From: Holacanthus passer
Taxonomy: Eukaryota; Chordata; Actinopteri; Pomacanthidae
DNA: 64,000 nucleotides
Assembly: GCA_025331565.1 (NCBI GenBank)
Contig: JAFREQ010000079.1
Span: 2,170,001 to 2,234,000, forward strand
Direction of reading: 5' to 3'
The notes beneath the pieces were generated by a model. That model was given only the letters and a program-made list of their open reading frames with translations. It did not search any database and had not been told where the DNA came from. The translations under genes and the position numbers were made by a program. Positions 39,201-48,120 of this stretch are shown one piece after another (position 1 is the first letter of the stretch; each line of letters starts with the position of its first letter).

Positions 39201-42200
39201 CACACCTTCCACCACTTCCTGCTGAGCCGAGAGGTGGAGGACCTGGAGCACTGGATCGCAGAGAGAGACGTGGTGGCCTCCTCTCAGGAGATGGGTCAGG
39301 ACCTGGACCACGTCACGGTATTATTACACAAACACACACACACATGTGATTATACCTTGTGAGAATGACAGCACAGACAGAGAGAAACTGGCCCCAAAAT
39401 TAAATTCTCTAGGACTGACCATGAACCAACAAGAAACCTGGGTGTTGTCTTTGAGAATGAAGGGCTCATATATCACCAAATCAGCTTTAAAATGTAGTGA
39501 CTATTTCTCTCTCTCACCAGGTCCCATGATCATTTGGAGACATTAACATTGTGGGCTAAAAACTAGTTATTATATAGTTATTTTAGCTTGTATACATTTT
39601 GTTTACGTGTTTAAATCTAAACTAAAGAGGAAACGATAAAAGCGTCTCATGAACAATAAGAGAAAACCACCAGAGGACAGTTTGTGCTTTTATGTTTTTG
39701 CTTCTTTTGGTGTAATCACAGATATGTTTTGATGAATACTTGAGCATTCGTGAACAATCACTGCATGATTTCTTGGGTATTGAAGTCAAAAAGTATCTTT
39801 TTGCTTGCACATTGTCCTGTGCAGCTTTAAATCAAAATGCAACTTCCATAAAAAAAAAATATAAAAATTGATTCTTACCTCTTCCCTTCAGATTCTGAGG
39901 GATAAGTTCAGAGAGTTTGCTCGGGAGACAGGGATGGCGGGTCAGGAGCGAGTGGACCTGGTCAACCAGACGATAGACGAGCTGATCGAAGCCGGCCACA
40001 CAGAGGCAGCGACCATGGCGGAGTGGAAGGACAGCATCAATGAGAGCTGGGCTGATCTGCTGGAGCTCATCGACACTCGCGCTCAGCTCCTCATGACATC
40101 TTACGAACTGCTCAAGTAAGGAAGACGGTATCGATGTGGCAGAGAGACGACCAGTTATCTGGATTGATGCCATTTAGATTTCATGTCTAATCCTGTTATG
40201 CAGCACAATGTGACATCAGACTGCACAGCTGGATGCAATAACGCTGTCATAAAGAATTCAACTTAAACATTACAACTTTACATTGACTGTAGTTAGTAGG
40301 ATGATAAATGTGATGCTAATACACAGACTGATCCCTTATTTCTAAGGTACTTTGATGATGGGAAGGAGCTCGTGGCTCAGATCCACGAGAAGCAGAAAGA
40401 GCTGCCTGATGATGTGGGAGAGGACTTCAGCAAAGCGGAGTCCTTCCACAGAATGCACGCCGCCTTTGAGAGAGAAATCACAGCTCTAGGCAAACAGGTA
40501 CAACACAGGGGATCAGGCCTTTTACTCTGAGGGAACACAGCAGGCAGCGGCTAAGAGGCAAACTTTGATGATTCATATCTAGAGGAGGGAGAGAGTGCTG
40601 CAATATTTGGGCAACTGTTGAAAAGTTTTCTCAAAGGGTGACAACAGATAAAAGATGGTCCATTAGTGGGTTATTACATTATTATCAGCCTCTTAATCCC
40701 ATTGCTCTGGGATGAGCGTCCAATTAATAACATTAAAAAATTGAAGCTGCAGCAATCAATATTTCTATATTAATGGGTCAAGTTAATGTATGTAATGTCA
40801 AAGGTCAATCTTAGTGACGAACCCACAGAGGATTATCACCCCACTCTGTTTCCCTCAGCTCTGGAGTGTTGCATTTAGCATCAGTGCCCAGATGTACAAA
40901 ATATTAATTCGTCATTAAAATTCTTGTTAATGAGAAAAATGCTTAGGGAATAAATATTTTTACTCCAAATCACATTTATCTCATGATGCAATCAATGAGA
41001 GATCCCCTAAAGGCATGTTTTGAAGTTCTCTGCTTGCCTGATGTATTTTTCCTACAAAAAAAGTTCAATTACCGAGTTAAAAATTCTCTTTCTCCCTCAC
41101 TGAAAAAGCCAGAATATATAAATATACAAATACTTTTCATTTCAAAAGTTTAAATACTGGACTATTGGACCACTTCAGTGAAAAGTCTGTTCTCAGTGTT
41201 TGTTCTCTGGAAGTTTCAAAATTTCTTGTATAAGTTGCATATTAGACCATGATTAGCCTAAAAGTCACATTTAAGGTGAGTGCAGAGAAGCTTTCCTCCT
41301 TCAGCAGATGAATGTGAAAACTCTTCACATACATCAATCTACACACTCAAACATCCATCTAAAGTAACAATAAGCAAAATGAAAGGAGACTTTTATAATT
41401 TACTTCATTGAGTCGATTCTTGATCCACCTTCCTCCAGGTCCAACAGTTCCAGGAGACTGCTGCCCGGCTTCACGCCCAGTACGCAGGCAGCAGAGCGGA
41501 CAGCATCCAGGCCACAGAGCGGGAGGTGGTGGAAGCCTGGAAGGGCCTGCTGGACGCCTGCGACGGCCGCAGGGCGCGACTCGTGGACACGGCTGAGAAG
41601 TTCCGCTTTTTCACCATGGTGCGAGACCTGATGGCCTGGATGGAGAGCATCATCCAGCAGATAGAGACTCAGGAGAAACCCAGGTGAACACACAGATGAC
41701 ACAGTTAAGATATACATGCAGTAAATTTCAGCTTAATAACAACATGGATTTATGCAAATTCCAAACTGCAACAGGATGCATTTCTTTTTTCTAAAGAGGC
41801 ATTTGATTCAGACAGCTGAAAAACATCATTTTGAGTATCTGACTTTCCCTTTTTTTCCACATGTATTGCCAAAAAAAATTGCATTGACAATCGTTTTTTG
41901 GTGGGTAAAAAAGGATAGAAAGCTCTCAATATAGAGCTATTTGATAGTTGGTGGAAACAGAAGAATAATGTCTAAGAAGTAAGATGTAGAAGTAAGTAAG
42001 ATGTAGGCTCAAAAAATAATAACGCAAAACATGTCAAACTGGCTGATTTTCTCTTCAGGCAGCTGAAAAACAAACCTGAAAACTTGCATTTTGAGTGTTT
42101 GAGTTTCACTTTTTTTCACAATTTCAATTGTCCATAAAAATTTCACCAAAATACAGATTAAATTAAGAATATAAACTAAATATTTCACATCATATGCTGT

Positions 42201-45200
42201 GTAATTAGACTGATAAACATGAGATTTAAAATATCATGGCTTTTTATTATTCTCACACAGTAGTTGGTCTAAGTGGGTCCAAATTGTTTTGCTTGTGTAA
42301 AACAGTACTTAAATGTGACAAGGTCATAATTACTTTCATGAAAAATATTCAGGTTATTAAAGGCAGTAAGTGTTTTTTTTTTATTGTCCTATTCCAAAAA
42401 AGCTATAAGTGACCCTAAAAGGCAATTTGTTCACAATCAGAAATCTTACTAGTATGAGTTTATATATTACTAACTTGCCAGCTACTCATGCAGTTCCAGT
42501 CCCTGCCAACAGAGGTAGATAAACTTCTTGCATTACCTGTTATCACTTTACATTCCTCCCTCCTCTACATTAGGGATGTCTCATCCGTGGAGCTCCTGCA
42601 GAAGTACCACCAGGGGATCCGCTCGGAGATTGAGGCCCGGGGAGCGAAATTCACTGACTGCATAGACCTCGGCAAGGCCCTGCTGACGCGCAAGCACCGA
42701 GACTCTGCTGAGGTAAGGCCTCGGCAGCAAAGACAGCTTCTTTTCATCCTCAGCTGGGCCTCAAATTGCTGCTTTCATTAGATTTAATTACTTTTCTGGG
42801 AGTGATTGTTCTTGTCTGACACAATGGAACCAATTGGATCGCCACGAAAGAAAAAAATTCCACTCATCTTACACTCATCAGGGAGACTATAAAGCAAACA
42901 TTAATTAGAAATGGAAAAGCCAAAAGAATTTAAATGAGCAATTGACCCTGGCCTGAATATAACGTGCAGTTAATTACTTCACAATACTAATTCTTCGAGG
43001 ATAATAGCCAGTCTTGGGGCTGAGTTGTTTAATAATGCCGATATGTAACTGCGACTGTATAACTGCTTGTGTCAGATCAAGGAGAAGCTGGTGCTGCTGA
43101 CGGAGAAAAAGAAGGAGATGATGTTCAAGTGGGACGACAGATGGGACTGGCTCAGGCTCTGTGAGTGAAACGACACTGACCTCCAGCCTAAAAACGAATC
43201 CAGTACATACATGACACCTATCACCAGTCTATACTCAACTGCCAAAGGCCGTAACTGATGTGAAGATCATATATGTACAAACCTCTGCATCAAGACCAGC
43301 GTGACAAAACACTCAGACTCTACTAAGCGTCTTTTGTTGTAGTTTTAAAATAGTTGGACAAAGATGGTCTATAATAGTGTTTCTGGACAATGAAAACTGT
43401 CAGTGTTTTCTCTTACACCAGACTCAACTTTGGAATGAAATATATTCACAGTTTTCAGTGCTTCTCTGATTTATAAACCTCCACGTTTGGCCAGTTTAAG
43501 TCCAGAGAAAATGTGCTCAATTTTTAAAAATCCCTCACTTTCAAAAATGTTCTCACCAACTAAACACACTGTCACTTTCCAAAACATGTACTCACTTTCA
43601 AAAAAATGCCTCCTTTCCCTAAAAATATAATTCTTTTTTTTCCATATTTTCAACTCCTAACTAAAAATGTCCTCACGTTCCAAGATTTCCACACAATGTA
43701 ATTCCCAGCTCTCAACCCTACCTTATCATAACCTAAATCTAGTTTTGACCCAAATGTATTGGGTAACCAGCATTTTGTTCACAAATGGAAGGTGTGTCTC
43801 CATAATGTGAGTGTATGAACCGTATAGTTCAAATAATGGCCAACATTAAATTTGAAAGTTGTCTTAAAATGATGCTATTGCAAGATAAAAACTACATTAC
43901 CTTGTAAAATAATCTCATCATGAGCCCCGTCTTTACTGCCCCCAGTGCTGGAGGTGTGTCAGTTTGCGCGGGACGCCTCGGTGGCGGAGGCCTGGCTCAT
44001 CGCTCAGGAGCCTTACGTGACCAGTAAAGACCTGGGCTACACTGTGGACGAGGTCGAGAAGCTCCTCAAGAGGCACGAGGCCTTCGAGAAATCCACCGCC
44101 ACCTGGGAGGAGCGCTTCTCTGCACTGGAGCGCCTCACTACGGTATGGGACAAAAACATGGATCATTATAGCTGCTGGATAAACAATGTAGTCTTATCAG
44201 AAATATTGACGGGGAAAAAAATCTTACGTGCGTCTCACCTCTGTGTTGCAGCTGGAGCTGTTGGAGCTGAGAAAGCAGCAGCAGGACATGGAGCAGTTCA
44301 TTAAAGACGGGCAACGTTCAGAAAAGGACAGCAGGTACACCCACACACCTATAAGCACATGTACTCAAACATTTGGGGTCAATCATCACTCTTTTCTTAG
44401 TGTCAACAAATCCACTAAAAAAAAAAAAAATCAATGCAGTTTCGACGGTATCGATGCAGTGAGAACAAATGGACTCGGAGCTGAGAGCAGCAGTCAGGCT
44501 GTAGAGGTCAGAAAGTATTTCGCCGGGGACAACTGCAGTGTTTTGTCTTTTCATGGGGTTTGTTGACAATAACAAAAATACAGAAAACTGCGAGCCTTAT
44601 CCTTTAAACTTTGATGCAGGCACACGCAGGTCTCTCTCTCTCTCTCTCTGCACACACAAAAACATTGTTCTTCACCCACTGCTCTTGAAAGTCGACCCCA
44701 TGCTGTCCTCTTTCCTACAGGAGAGAAGACACCGGCTATATAGAAGGATCTTCACAGACTCAGGTTAGTAGCTACACTCACTCAGCTCCTGTCCTCTGTA
44801 CTTTCTCATGTTGTGACCTAGAGACTGATTTTTTTAAAAACAGAAAGTCAGCCTCTCTCTGATGCAACTCCTGCATTTAAAAGGGGTCCTTGACTTTCTT
44901 ATTCTAAAACAAACTACATTTGACTCTGTTGAGGACCCTCGTTGAGCACTTGTGAAAATAATCATGGATGTATAAATCGAGGGCACAATCTGCTGCAACG
45001 TGCGTTTAGATTTTTTTTGGTTTACATATGATTTGTCTCACTCTGTTTCCGTCTCCGTTTCCTCCTCCAGTCTGCTTCTGCTGCAGTTGAGCCCAGTTCA
45101 GGTCTGCCGGACGGGACGGCCGGCGATCCCACAGTTCCCATAGAGTCAGAAATGGGAGAGAGTGGTTCTTTAGAGTTTGAACCTTCTGTCTCAGCCGTGA

Positions 45201-47864
45201 TCCCAAAAGAACCGGAGAGGGCTGCCACCATGCCCACCGAGACCGTCAAATCCCAGACTCAGCTGCAGGAGGGAACGCTGAGCCGCAAACACGACGTGGA
45301 GGGCTCAGGAAAGAAGGCTTCAAATAGGTAAATACTAGGAAAAGGAGCACATGACTGTTTTACATGTTTAACCACATGTGATGGAGTCTTACCATCACTG
45401 GATATTCCAGATATTCATTTGCTTCCATTAATTCTCGTACGGTAGGAAAATCTATTAACACACTTGAAAAATTACTTACCCTCTTTCATCCATCACAGCG
45501 AACATCAAGTCTGCATTATATTACAAGTCACATATTGCAGTCAGACTTTTAAAATCAATCTGCTACAGCAATGTGCTGAAAATGAATGCAGATTTCATTT
45601 TCTTTGTGATGGATTAAACAGCTCGAGCAAGTTTTCGAGAGTTTTCTAATTTCTTCTCAGGTTGGAAAGAAATGACAGGAAACCAATGGCTGCCTTGAAC
45701 GGTAGCACAACCCTGATTCCAAAAAAAAAAAATTGGGATGCTGTGAAAAAAAAAAAAAAAAATTAAAACAGAATGTAATCATTTACAAACAAACTGTGTT
45801 ACTGACAACGGTTTTACAAAGCGTTCCCAGTCCAGGTAATGTCTTTTATACAACATTAGCAAATGATCACATTCTGTTTTATGTTTTACACAACGTCCAG
45901 ACTTTTTTGGACGCCAACTATAGCAAAAGCAAAACGCAAAAATGTAACACAGGTGTGTGAGGGGGGAAAAAGTAAAAGGTGATTTTGCACCAGTTACATT
46001 TTTTGCTAGCTGCGAGTCTTAAAAATAAATCAAAATATAGCAGCGCAAACTAATATGAAACTGTCGTCAGTAGAGTATTAATTATGGACTTACTCCATCC
46101 AAAGCAAACATAAGAAAACTGAATCCTAAAATTGTGAAAATGGGGAACTTCAAGTAAATTAATCTGACAACGCAAGCAGCTTGTATTTTAGATACGACAT
46201 TGAACGCTCTTCTAGTGCATGCGAATTAAATTATTACAGGAATTTTAGACACGCACAGTTCAACAAGGAGCCAATGAAAACCTTACAGTGGCACATGTAG
46301 ATACTGAACATTAAACACCAGAACATATTAACCATCTACCTCTAAAGTTAAAAGTCCTTCTGCTGTAGCCATCAATGTGATCTAAGATGATTAAGCAGCT
46401 GCTTCAAGATAATTTAATACACAAGCTACCCAAAAAGTTTTGTTTCACCCCTAACTTGTGACTCAGAGACGATCTGCCTGGGTTGTTCTTGATAAAAGAA
46501 ACTATTTACAGTAGTTACAGAGCAGTGAGCTGCACCAACCGCACTCCTTATTCTAATTAACTGAATTAAGTCTTAATGGAACGGCAATGTTGTCGTCGCT
46601 CTCGTAATTGGGATTAAATTAAATTGATTTTGCATTACTTCCAGAAATTAGCCACCTGAAGTGGTCGATATTGAAGCCCTCCGTGTCTCACCCCTCCTCT
46701 CCCTCTCAGGTCGTGGAACAGCTTGTACTGCGTGCTGAAGCCCGGTCAGCTCTCGGCCTATAAGGATGCAAAGAGTTTCGGCCACGGGGTGACGTATCAC
46801 GGCGAGGACCCCCTGTCCCTCAACAACGCCAGCTGGGAGATCCTCACCAACTACAAGAAGAAGAAGCACGTCTCCAAACTACGGTGAGAATCAGGCTTCA
46901 GGGTTTTGTTAAAGGAGTAGTACAACATTTTGGGAACGCTAAGAGTTAAATAAGATCAAGTGTGGTTTTATGGGGCAATATGTGCTGGACTCTTTTTGTA
47001 TTTCATGTTAATTGCTGTCATAACAGTTTTGGGGAAATTAGTTTACTATTTAATTTTACTACAAAATATAAGTATAGAAACAACCACTCGTTCCTCTTGT
47101 GTTTAACTTCTCTTTCCTTTCCCTCTCACAGGCTGGGAGATGGCAGTGAATATTTGTTCCAGTGTAAAGACGAGGTGAGCGTTGAACCACTAAGACATTA
47201 ACAATGAATAACTTTTAACAGCTTTCTGTGACTCACATAAGACAATGTTCTAAACTTGTATAATCTTTGACCCTATGTAAAGCAGTGGCCAAAGGGTCTA
47301 TTGCTGCATACAGTTCATACATTTTTCATTTTACAAGCTGTTTCAGTTTGACACGTCTAAGCAATCTGGCGTAAGTTACTTATGTAAGTAGCTGACATCA
47401 ATGAGGATATTTAGATTCAATTTCACCATCAGCTAGCGAGAGATTTACCCTACGGGGATCATTAAGTTTTACAAAATAAAATAATTCACAGCGAGGTTTT
47501 CATCTATATTAACCCGATTTCACCTCACAAACACTGTATTTAAAGTTTCATTGGTTAATGTGTGGCCACCTCCACCTTCATTTACTCAAATAGACCAAAA
47601 ACACACAGCGCCTGTCTGGAGATGGACTTCTCTTTGTAAGCCGCTATGGGGTGTGTGTGTGTTTAATTTCAGGAGGAGCTCCAGCGTTGGAGCCAAGCCA
47701 TGGAGAAGGCCGTTCAGCCCCTGGCAGTGGAGGAGGCGTCGGGGCCCTCAGGGGCCAAAGCCCACAGCCTGCCCGCTCCCTCCTCCTCAACTGCCCTCCC
47801 TGAGCCCAGCTCTGCCAAGAAAGACAAGGAGAAGAAGTTCGGTCGCTTTGCCAAGAAGAAGTGA
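12096..47864 (+). CDS. sptb: beta-spectrin (beta-I type), main isoform, 36 coding exons
   Basis: Exons: 12096-12243, 21858-22009, 22121-22294, 23851-23948, 24579-24659, 24824-24939, 25078-25190, 25275-25462, 25690-25807, 26789-26947, 27502-27804, 27886-28036, 28738-29608, 29861-29998, 30482-31241, 31486-31688, 33688-33778, 34150-34296, 34797-35063, 36398-36622, 37359-37448, 38127-38417, 38744-38874, 39113-39317, 39892-40115, 40347-40497, 41439-41683, 42574-42712, 43076-43160, 43946-44142, 44252-44334, 44721-44763, 45071-45327, 46710-46883, 47132-47174, 47673-47864. They sum to 7053 nt (2350 residues), in frame throughout, close to human beta-spectrins of about 2330-2390. Order: CH1, CH2, spectrin repeats, partial repeat 17, linker, PH. 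The N-terminal DEELDNDNSSARLFERSR and [20 protein letters not shown] match SPTB better than SPTBN1 or SPTBN2. The product pairs with alpha-spectrin and links actin and ankyrin under the plasma membrane. The intron after exon 6 starts with GC; all others start with GT. Confidence 0.93.
12244..14662 (+). other. intron 1a, first part, and putative leader of exon 1b
   Basis: No coding sequence was recognised at 12244-14300. A short (AG)n run lies at 14004-14022. From about 14410 to 14662 the plus strand becomes GC- and purine-rich (GGAGGGGAGGGGAGGGAGGG type), consistent with a leader or CpG-rich promoter for exon 1b. No in-frame ATG precedes 14663. Confidence 0.5.
14663..15239 (+). CDS. sptb: sptb exon 1b: alternative first coding exon
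   Basis: An ATG at 14663 opens a 192-codon frame that ends ...ILDGRFRQLQ plus one base, at donor GTACAG (15240). Spliced to exon 2 it reads LQ-DEREAVQKKTF, the same phase as exon 1a. The ELF-type alternative first exon of mammalian SPTBN1 ends LEGRFKQLQ at the same junction, so the match is both positional and sequence-based. The rest is low-complexity: serine runs, HPHPHPP, many R/K/G/P residues, no known domain. It is much longer than the about 36-residue mammalian head. The product would keep both CH domains and change only the N-terminal extension. An earlier GTG-led frame exists, but the first in-frame ATG is 14663. Confidence 0.72.
19171..19190. repeat. (CTT)n microsatellite
   Basis: Six to seven uninterrupted CTT units inside a longer pyrimidine-rich tract in the first large sptb intron. 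Confidence 0.9.
19430..19458. repeat. (GT)n microsatellite
   Basis: Alternating GT with one GTGA interruption, in the first large sptb intron. Confidence 0.9.
21858..25190 (+). CDS. sptb: sptb exons 2-7: CH1-CH2 actin-binding domain
   Basis: Residues about 50-295. CH1 includes KTFTKWVNSILSRVG, DLRDGRMLIKLLEVLSGE and [20 protein letters not shown]. CH2 includes AKDALLLWCQMKTAGYPNV, TTSWKDGMAFNALIHKHRPD and [17 protein letters not shown]. This tandem pair binds F-actin and, with protein 4.1, forms the membrane-skeleton junction. Exon 6 (24824-24939) ends at a GC donor (GAAG then GCGAGT), the only junction that keeps [14 protein letters not shown] in frame. Intron 3 (22295-23850) and the intron at 23949-24578 show no coding sequence. 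Confidence 0.95.
25275..27804 (+). CDS. sptb: sptb exons 8-11: linker and first repeats
   Basis: Residues about 295-550. The segment starts KVLDHAIETEKMIDKYE, passes the conserved LTGVQQQLQAFNTYRTVEKP and GNLEVLLFTIQSRMRANNQ, and enters the first spectrin repeats (RQEKLEQMARRFDRKAAMRE, DNFGYDLPAVEAAKKKHDAI). Together with the next repeats this region nucleates side-by-side pairing with the C-terminal end of alpha-spectrin in known spectrins. Exon 11 ends at a weak GTGCAG donor. The 981-base intron 25808-26788 is filled mostly with repeat fragments. Confidence 0.93.
25861..26090. repeat. 'ATTAATCGA'-type repeat fragment in an sptb intron
   Basis: TAAAATATTAAAAAATAGCC, CAAGTCCAAAACCCAAAGAG and TTCACTTTATTATCACAAAA match the inner part of the abundant family also seen at 11125, 26430 and 32875. 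Confidence 0.5.
26430..26690. repeat. second 'ATTAATCGA'-type repeat fragment in the same intron
   Basis: GACAGAAAATTAATGTGCAAC, AATTAATCATTTAAATC, TGTGAGAATGTGCTGCTTCTC and GAAAAAATAATTGCGGA are typical phrases of the family. Borders are approximate. Confidence 0.5.
27886..31241 (+). CDS. sptb: sptb exons 12-15: spectrin repeats, including two very long exons
   Basis: Residues about 551-1190. Exons 13 (28738-29608, 871 nt) and 15 (30482-31241, 760 nt) are the largest, each covering several triple-helical repeats. Seen: GYKPCDPQVI-like YKPCDPQVIHDRVQHL, ESWIREKEHIFSSLDYGKDL, FFQFQGDADDLKAWLLDAKR, CELWMGQKETWLVGLE, DAWIRDKTRVIESTQDLGND and QTFLQDMDDFQSWLFKTQK. The regularly spaced tryptophan and the 106-residue periodicity are as expected. 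Donors of exons 13 and 14 are GTACGC and GTGCCT, both weak. Introns at 28037-28737 and 29999-30481 contain no recognised gene. Confidence 0.94.
31486..39317 (+). CDS. sptb: sptb exons 16-24: central and distal spectrin repeats
   Basis: Residues about 1191-1740. Seen: EYTLAHIDKPDTLSGAEKAL, LTVWINEKMLTAQDTSYDEA, KWLKHQAFMAELASNKDWL, LLWIEERMPLAMSQEHGHNL, QQYYNDADEAEAWIGEQELY and DLEHWIAERDVVASSQEMGQ, each matching the successive repeats of vertebrate beta-spectrins. Exon 20 (36398-36622), rich in E/Q/R, is the least conserved part. The donor of exon 23 (GTTTGT at 38875) is weak, but it is the only one giving the conserved DHPDG-EEIIRRQGQVDK join. Repeats occupy parts of the long introns (31689-33687, 35064-36397, 37449-38126). 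Confidence 0.93.
32578..32785 (-). repeat. 'CATTCATGGTCCCCAGAG' repeat, reverse copy in sptb intron 16
   Basis: CAATCCATCCAGTAGTTGTTG, AACAAAGTCATTAGGGTTCAT, CAAATGTCATGACAGTTCATC and AATATTCAGTCTGGATGGAAG match the reverse complement of the family seen at 9191-9503. The 75-residue frame through it is not a gene. Confidence 0.55.
32875..33185. repeat. 'ATTAATCGA'-type interspersed repeat in sptb intron 16
   Basis: A near full-length copy: GATGCAACAATTGGTAGATT at one end, GTTAGTTGCCGCCCTGATGC at the other, and ACAGAATATTAATCGACAAC inside. It lies directly next to the repeat at 32578-32785. Confidence 0.6.
35371..35513 (+). repeat. tRNA-derived SINE in sptb intron 19
   Basis: A polymerase III B-box-like sequence, GGTTCGATTCC, lies at 35397-35407. 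It is followed by GCACGTCATCCCCCCTCTTTC and CTGTCTCTCTCCAGCTGTCAC, the body of a SINE common in fish. The tail region is AT-rich. It is in the same orientation as the gene. Confidence 0.65.
37196..37358 (+). repeat. long TTC/CTT-rich pyrimidine tract before sptb exon 21
   Basis: About 160 bases of almost pure T and C run straight into the acceptor CTCTCAG of exon 21. It serves as an unusually long polypyrimidine tract and is probably length-variable. Confidence 0.8.
37556..37720. repeat. two abutting repeat fragments in sptb intron 21
   Basis: The first part (CTCACAATTTCCAAGGTGACC, AACCCAAAGAGATTCAGTTTA) belongs to the 'ATTAATCGA' family. The second (AAATTTTATTTGTATAGCACC, GCTCAAAGTGTTTTACAAAG; 37642-37720) is a short conserved fish repeat unit. 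Confidence 0.5.
39892..41683 (+). CDS. sptb: sptb exons 25-27: ankyrin-binding repeats 14-15
   Basis: Residues about 1741-1946. Seen: ILRDKFREFARETGMAGQER, IDELIEAGHTEAATMAEWKD, SWADLLELIDTRAQLLMTSY, YFDDGKELVAQIHEKQKELP and EKFRFFTMVRDLMAWMESII. In known beta-spectrins this stretch docks ankyrin, which tethers the skeleton to membrane proteins such as band 3. It is among the best conserved parts of this gene. The introns at 40498-41438 and 41684-42573 show AT-rich DNA and no recognised feature. Confidence 0.93.
42574..44334 (+). CDS. sptb: sptb exons 28-31: last full repeat and tetramerisation site
   Basis: Residues about 1947-2114. Seen: RDVSSVELLQKYHQGIRSEI, EKKKEMMFKWDDRWDWLR, LLEVCQFARDASVAEAWLIA and VEKLLKRHEAFEKSTATWEE. 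The partial repeat 17 supplies two helices that pair with the single N-terminal helix of alpha-spectrin to make the head-to-head tetramer. Exon 31 (LELLELRKQQQDMEQFIKD) corresponds to the human SPTB exon where erythroid and muscle C-termini diverge. Reading on past its donor gives an open frame to a stop at 44564-44566. The intron 43161-43945 holds nothing recognised. Confidence 0.92.
44630..44649. repeat. (CT)n microsatellite
   Basis: Ten CT units in the short intron between sptb exons 31 and 32. Confidence 0.85.
44721..47864 (+). CDS. sptb: sptb exons 32-36: linker and C-terminal PH domain
   Basis: Residues about 2115-2350. A 43-nt exon (44721-44763) and exon 33 encode an acidic, S/P/E-rich linker. 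The PH domain runs about residues 2194-2305: EGTLSRKHDVEGSGKKASNR, SWNSLYCVLKPGQLSAYKD, NYKKKKHVSKLRLGDGSEYL and ELQRWSQAMEKA. The basic tail ends KFGRFAKKK, with TGA at 47862-47864. PH domains of beta-spectrins bind inositol phospholipids and help membrane association. Their presence marks this as the long C-terminal isoform. Skipping exon 32 would shift the frame. Confidence 0.92.
45707..45925. mobile_element. Tc1-like non-autonomous element in sptb intron 33
   Basis: The left end reads ACAACCCTGATTCC, then an A-rich tract, then TTGGGATGCTGTG. The right end reads TTTTACACAACGTCCAGAC then TTTTTTGGACGCC, a degraded inverted copy. The inner halves also mirror each other (AACAGAATGTAATCATTT and AAATGATCACATTCTGTTTT). 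No transposase is present. The left end matches that of the transposase fossil at 60511-61291, so the two are one family. Confidence 0.7.
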
Positions 47865-48109
47865 AAGGAGATGGGGAGGCCAGTGGGAGGAAGAGGGGTG
47901 TTGCTGAGGCAATCTGGAAAGAGAAAGTAGTATTTGTGTACAATCAGTCAGAGCAAGCTTTTTAATCACTAGATTTTTTTATATTATTTTGCGAAGATTA
48001 ACATAAATATTGTAGCTTAGGTTAAAGCCATCACTCGTTTGCCTGTATATCAATGCAAAGGTCCACTTTTTTTCTTTGTGTTCTTTTTAACAAATGCCAA
48101 ATTCAAAGC

Positions 48110-48120
48110 ATTAAATTAAA
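48110..48120 (+). terminator. sptb: candidate sptb polyadenylation signal
   Basis: Two overlapping ATTAAA hexamers about 246 bases after the sptb stop. A longer 3' UTR ending after AATAAA at 50421 or 50581 is also possible. Confidence 0.4.
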
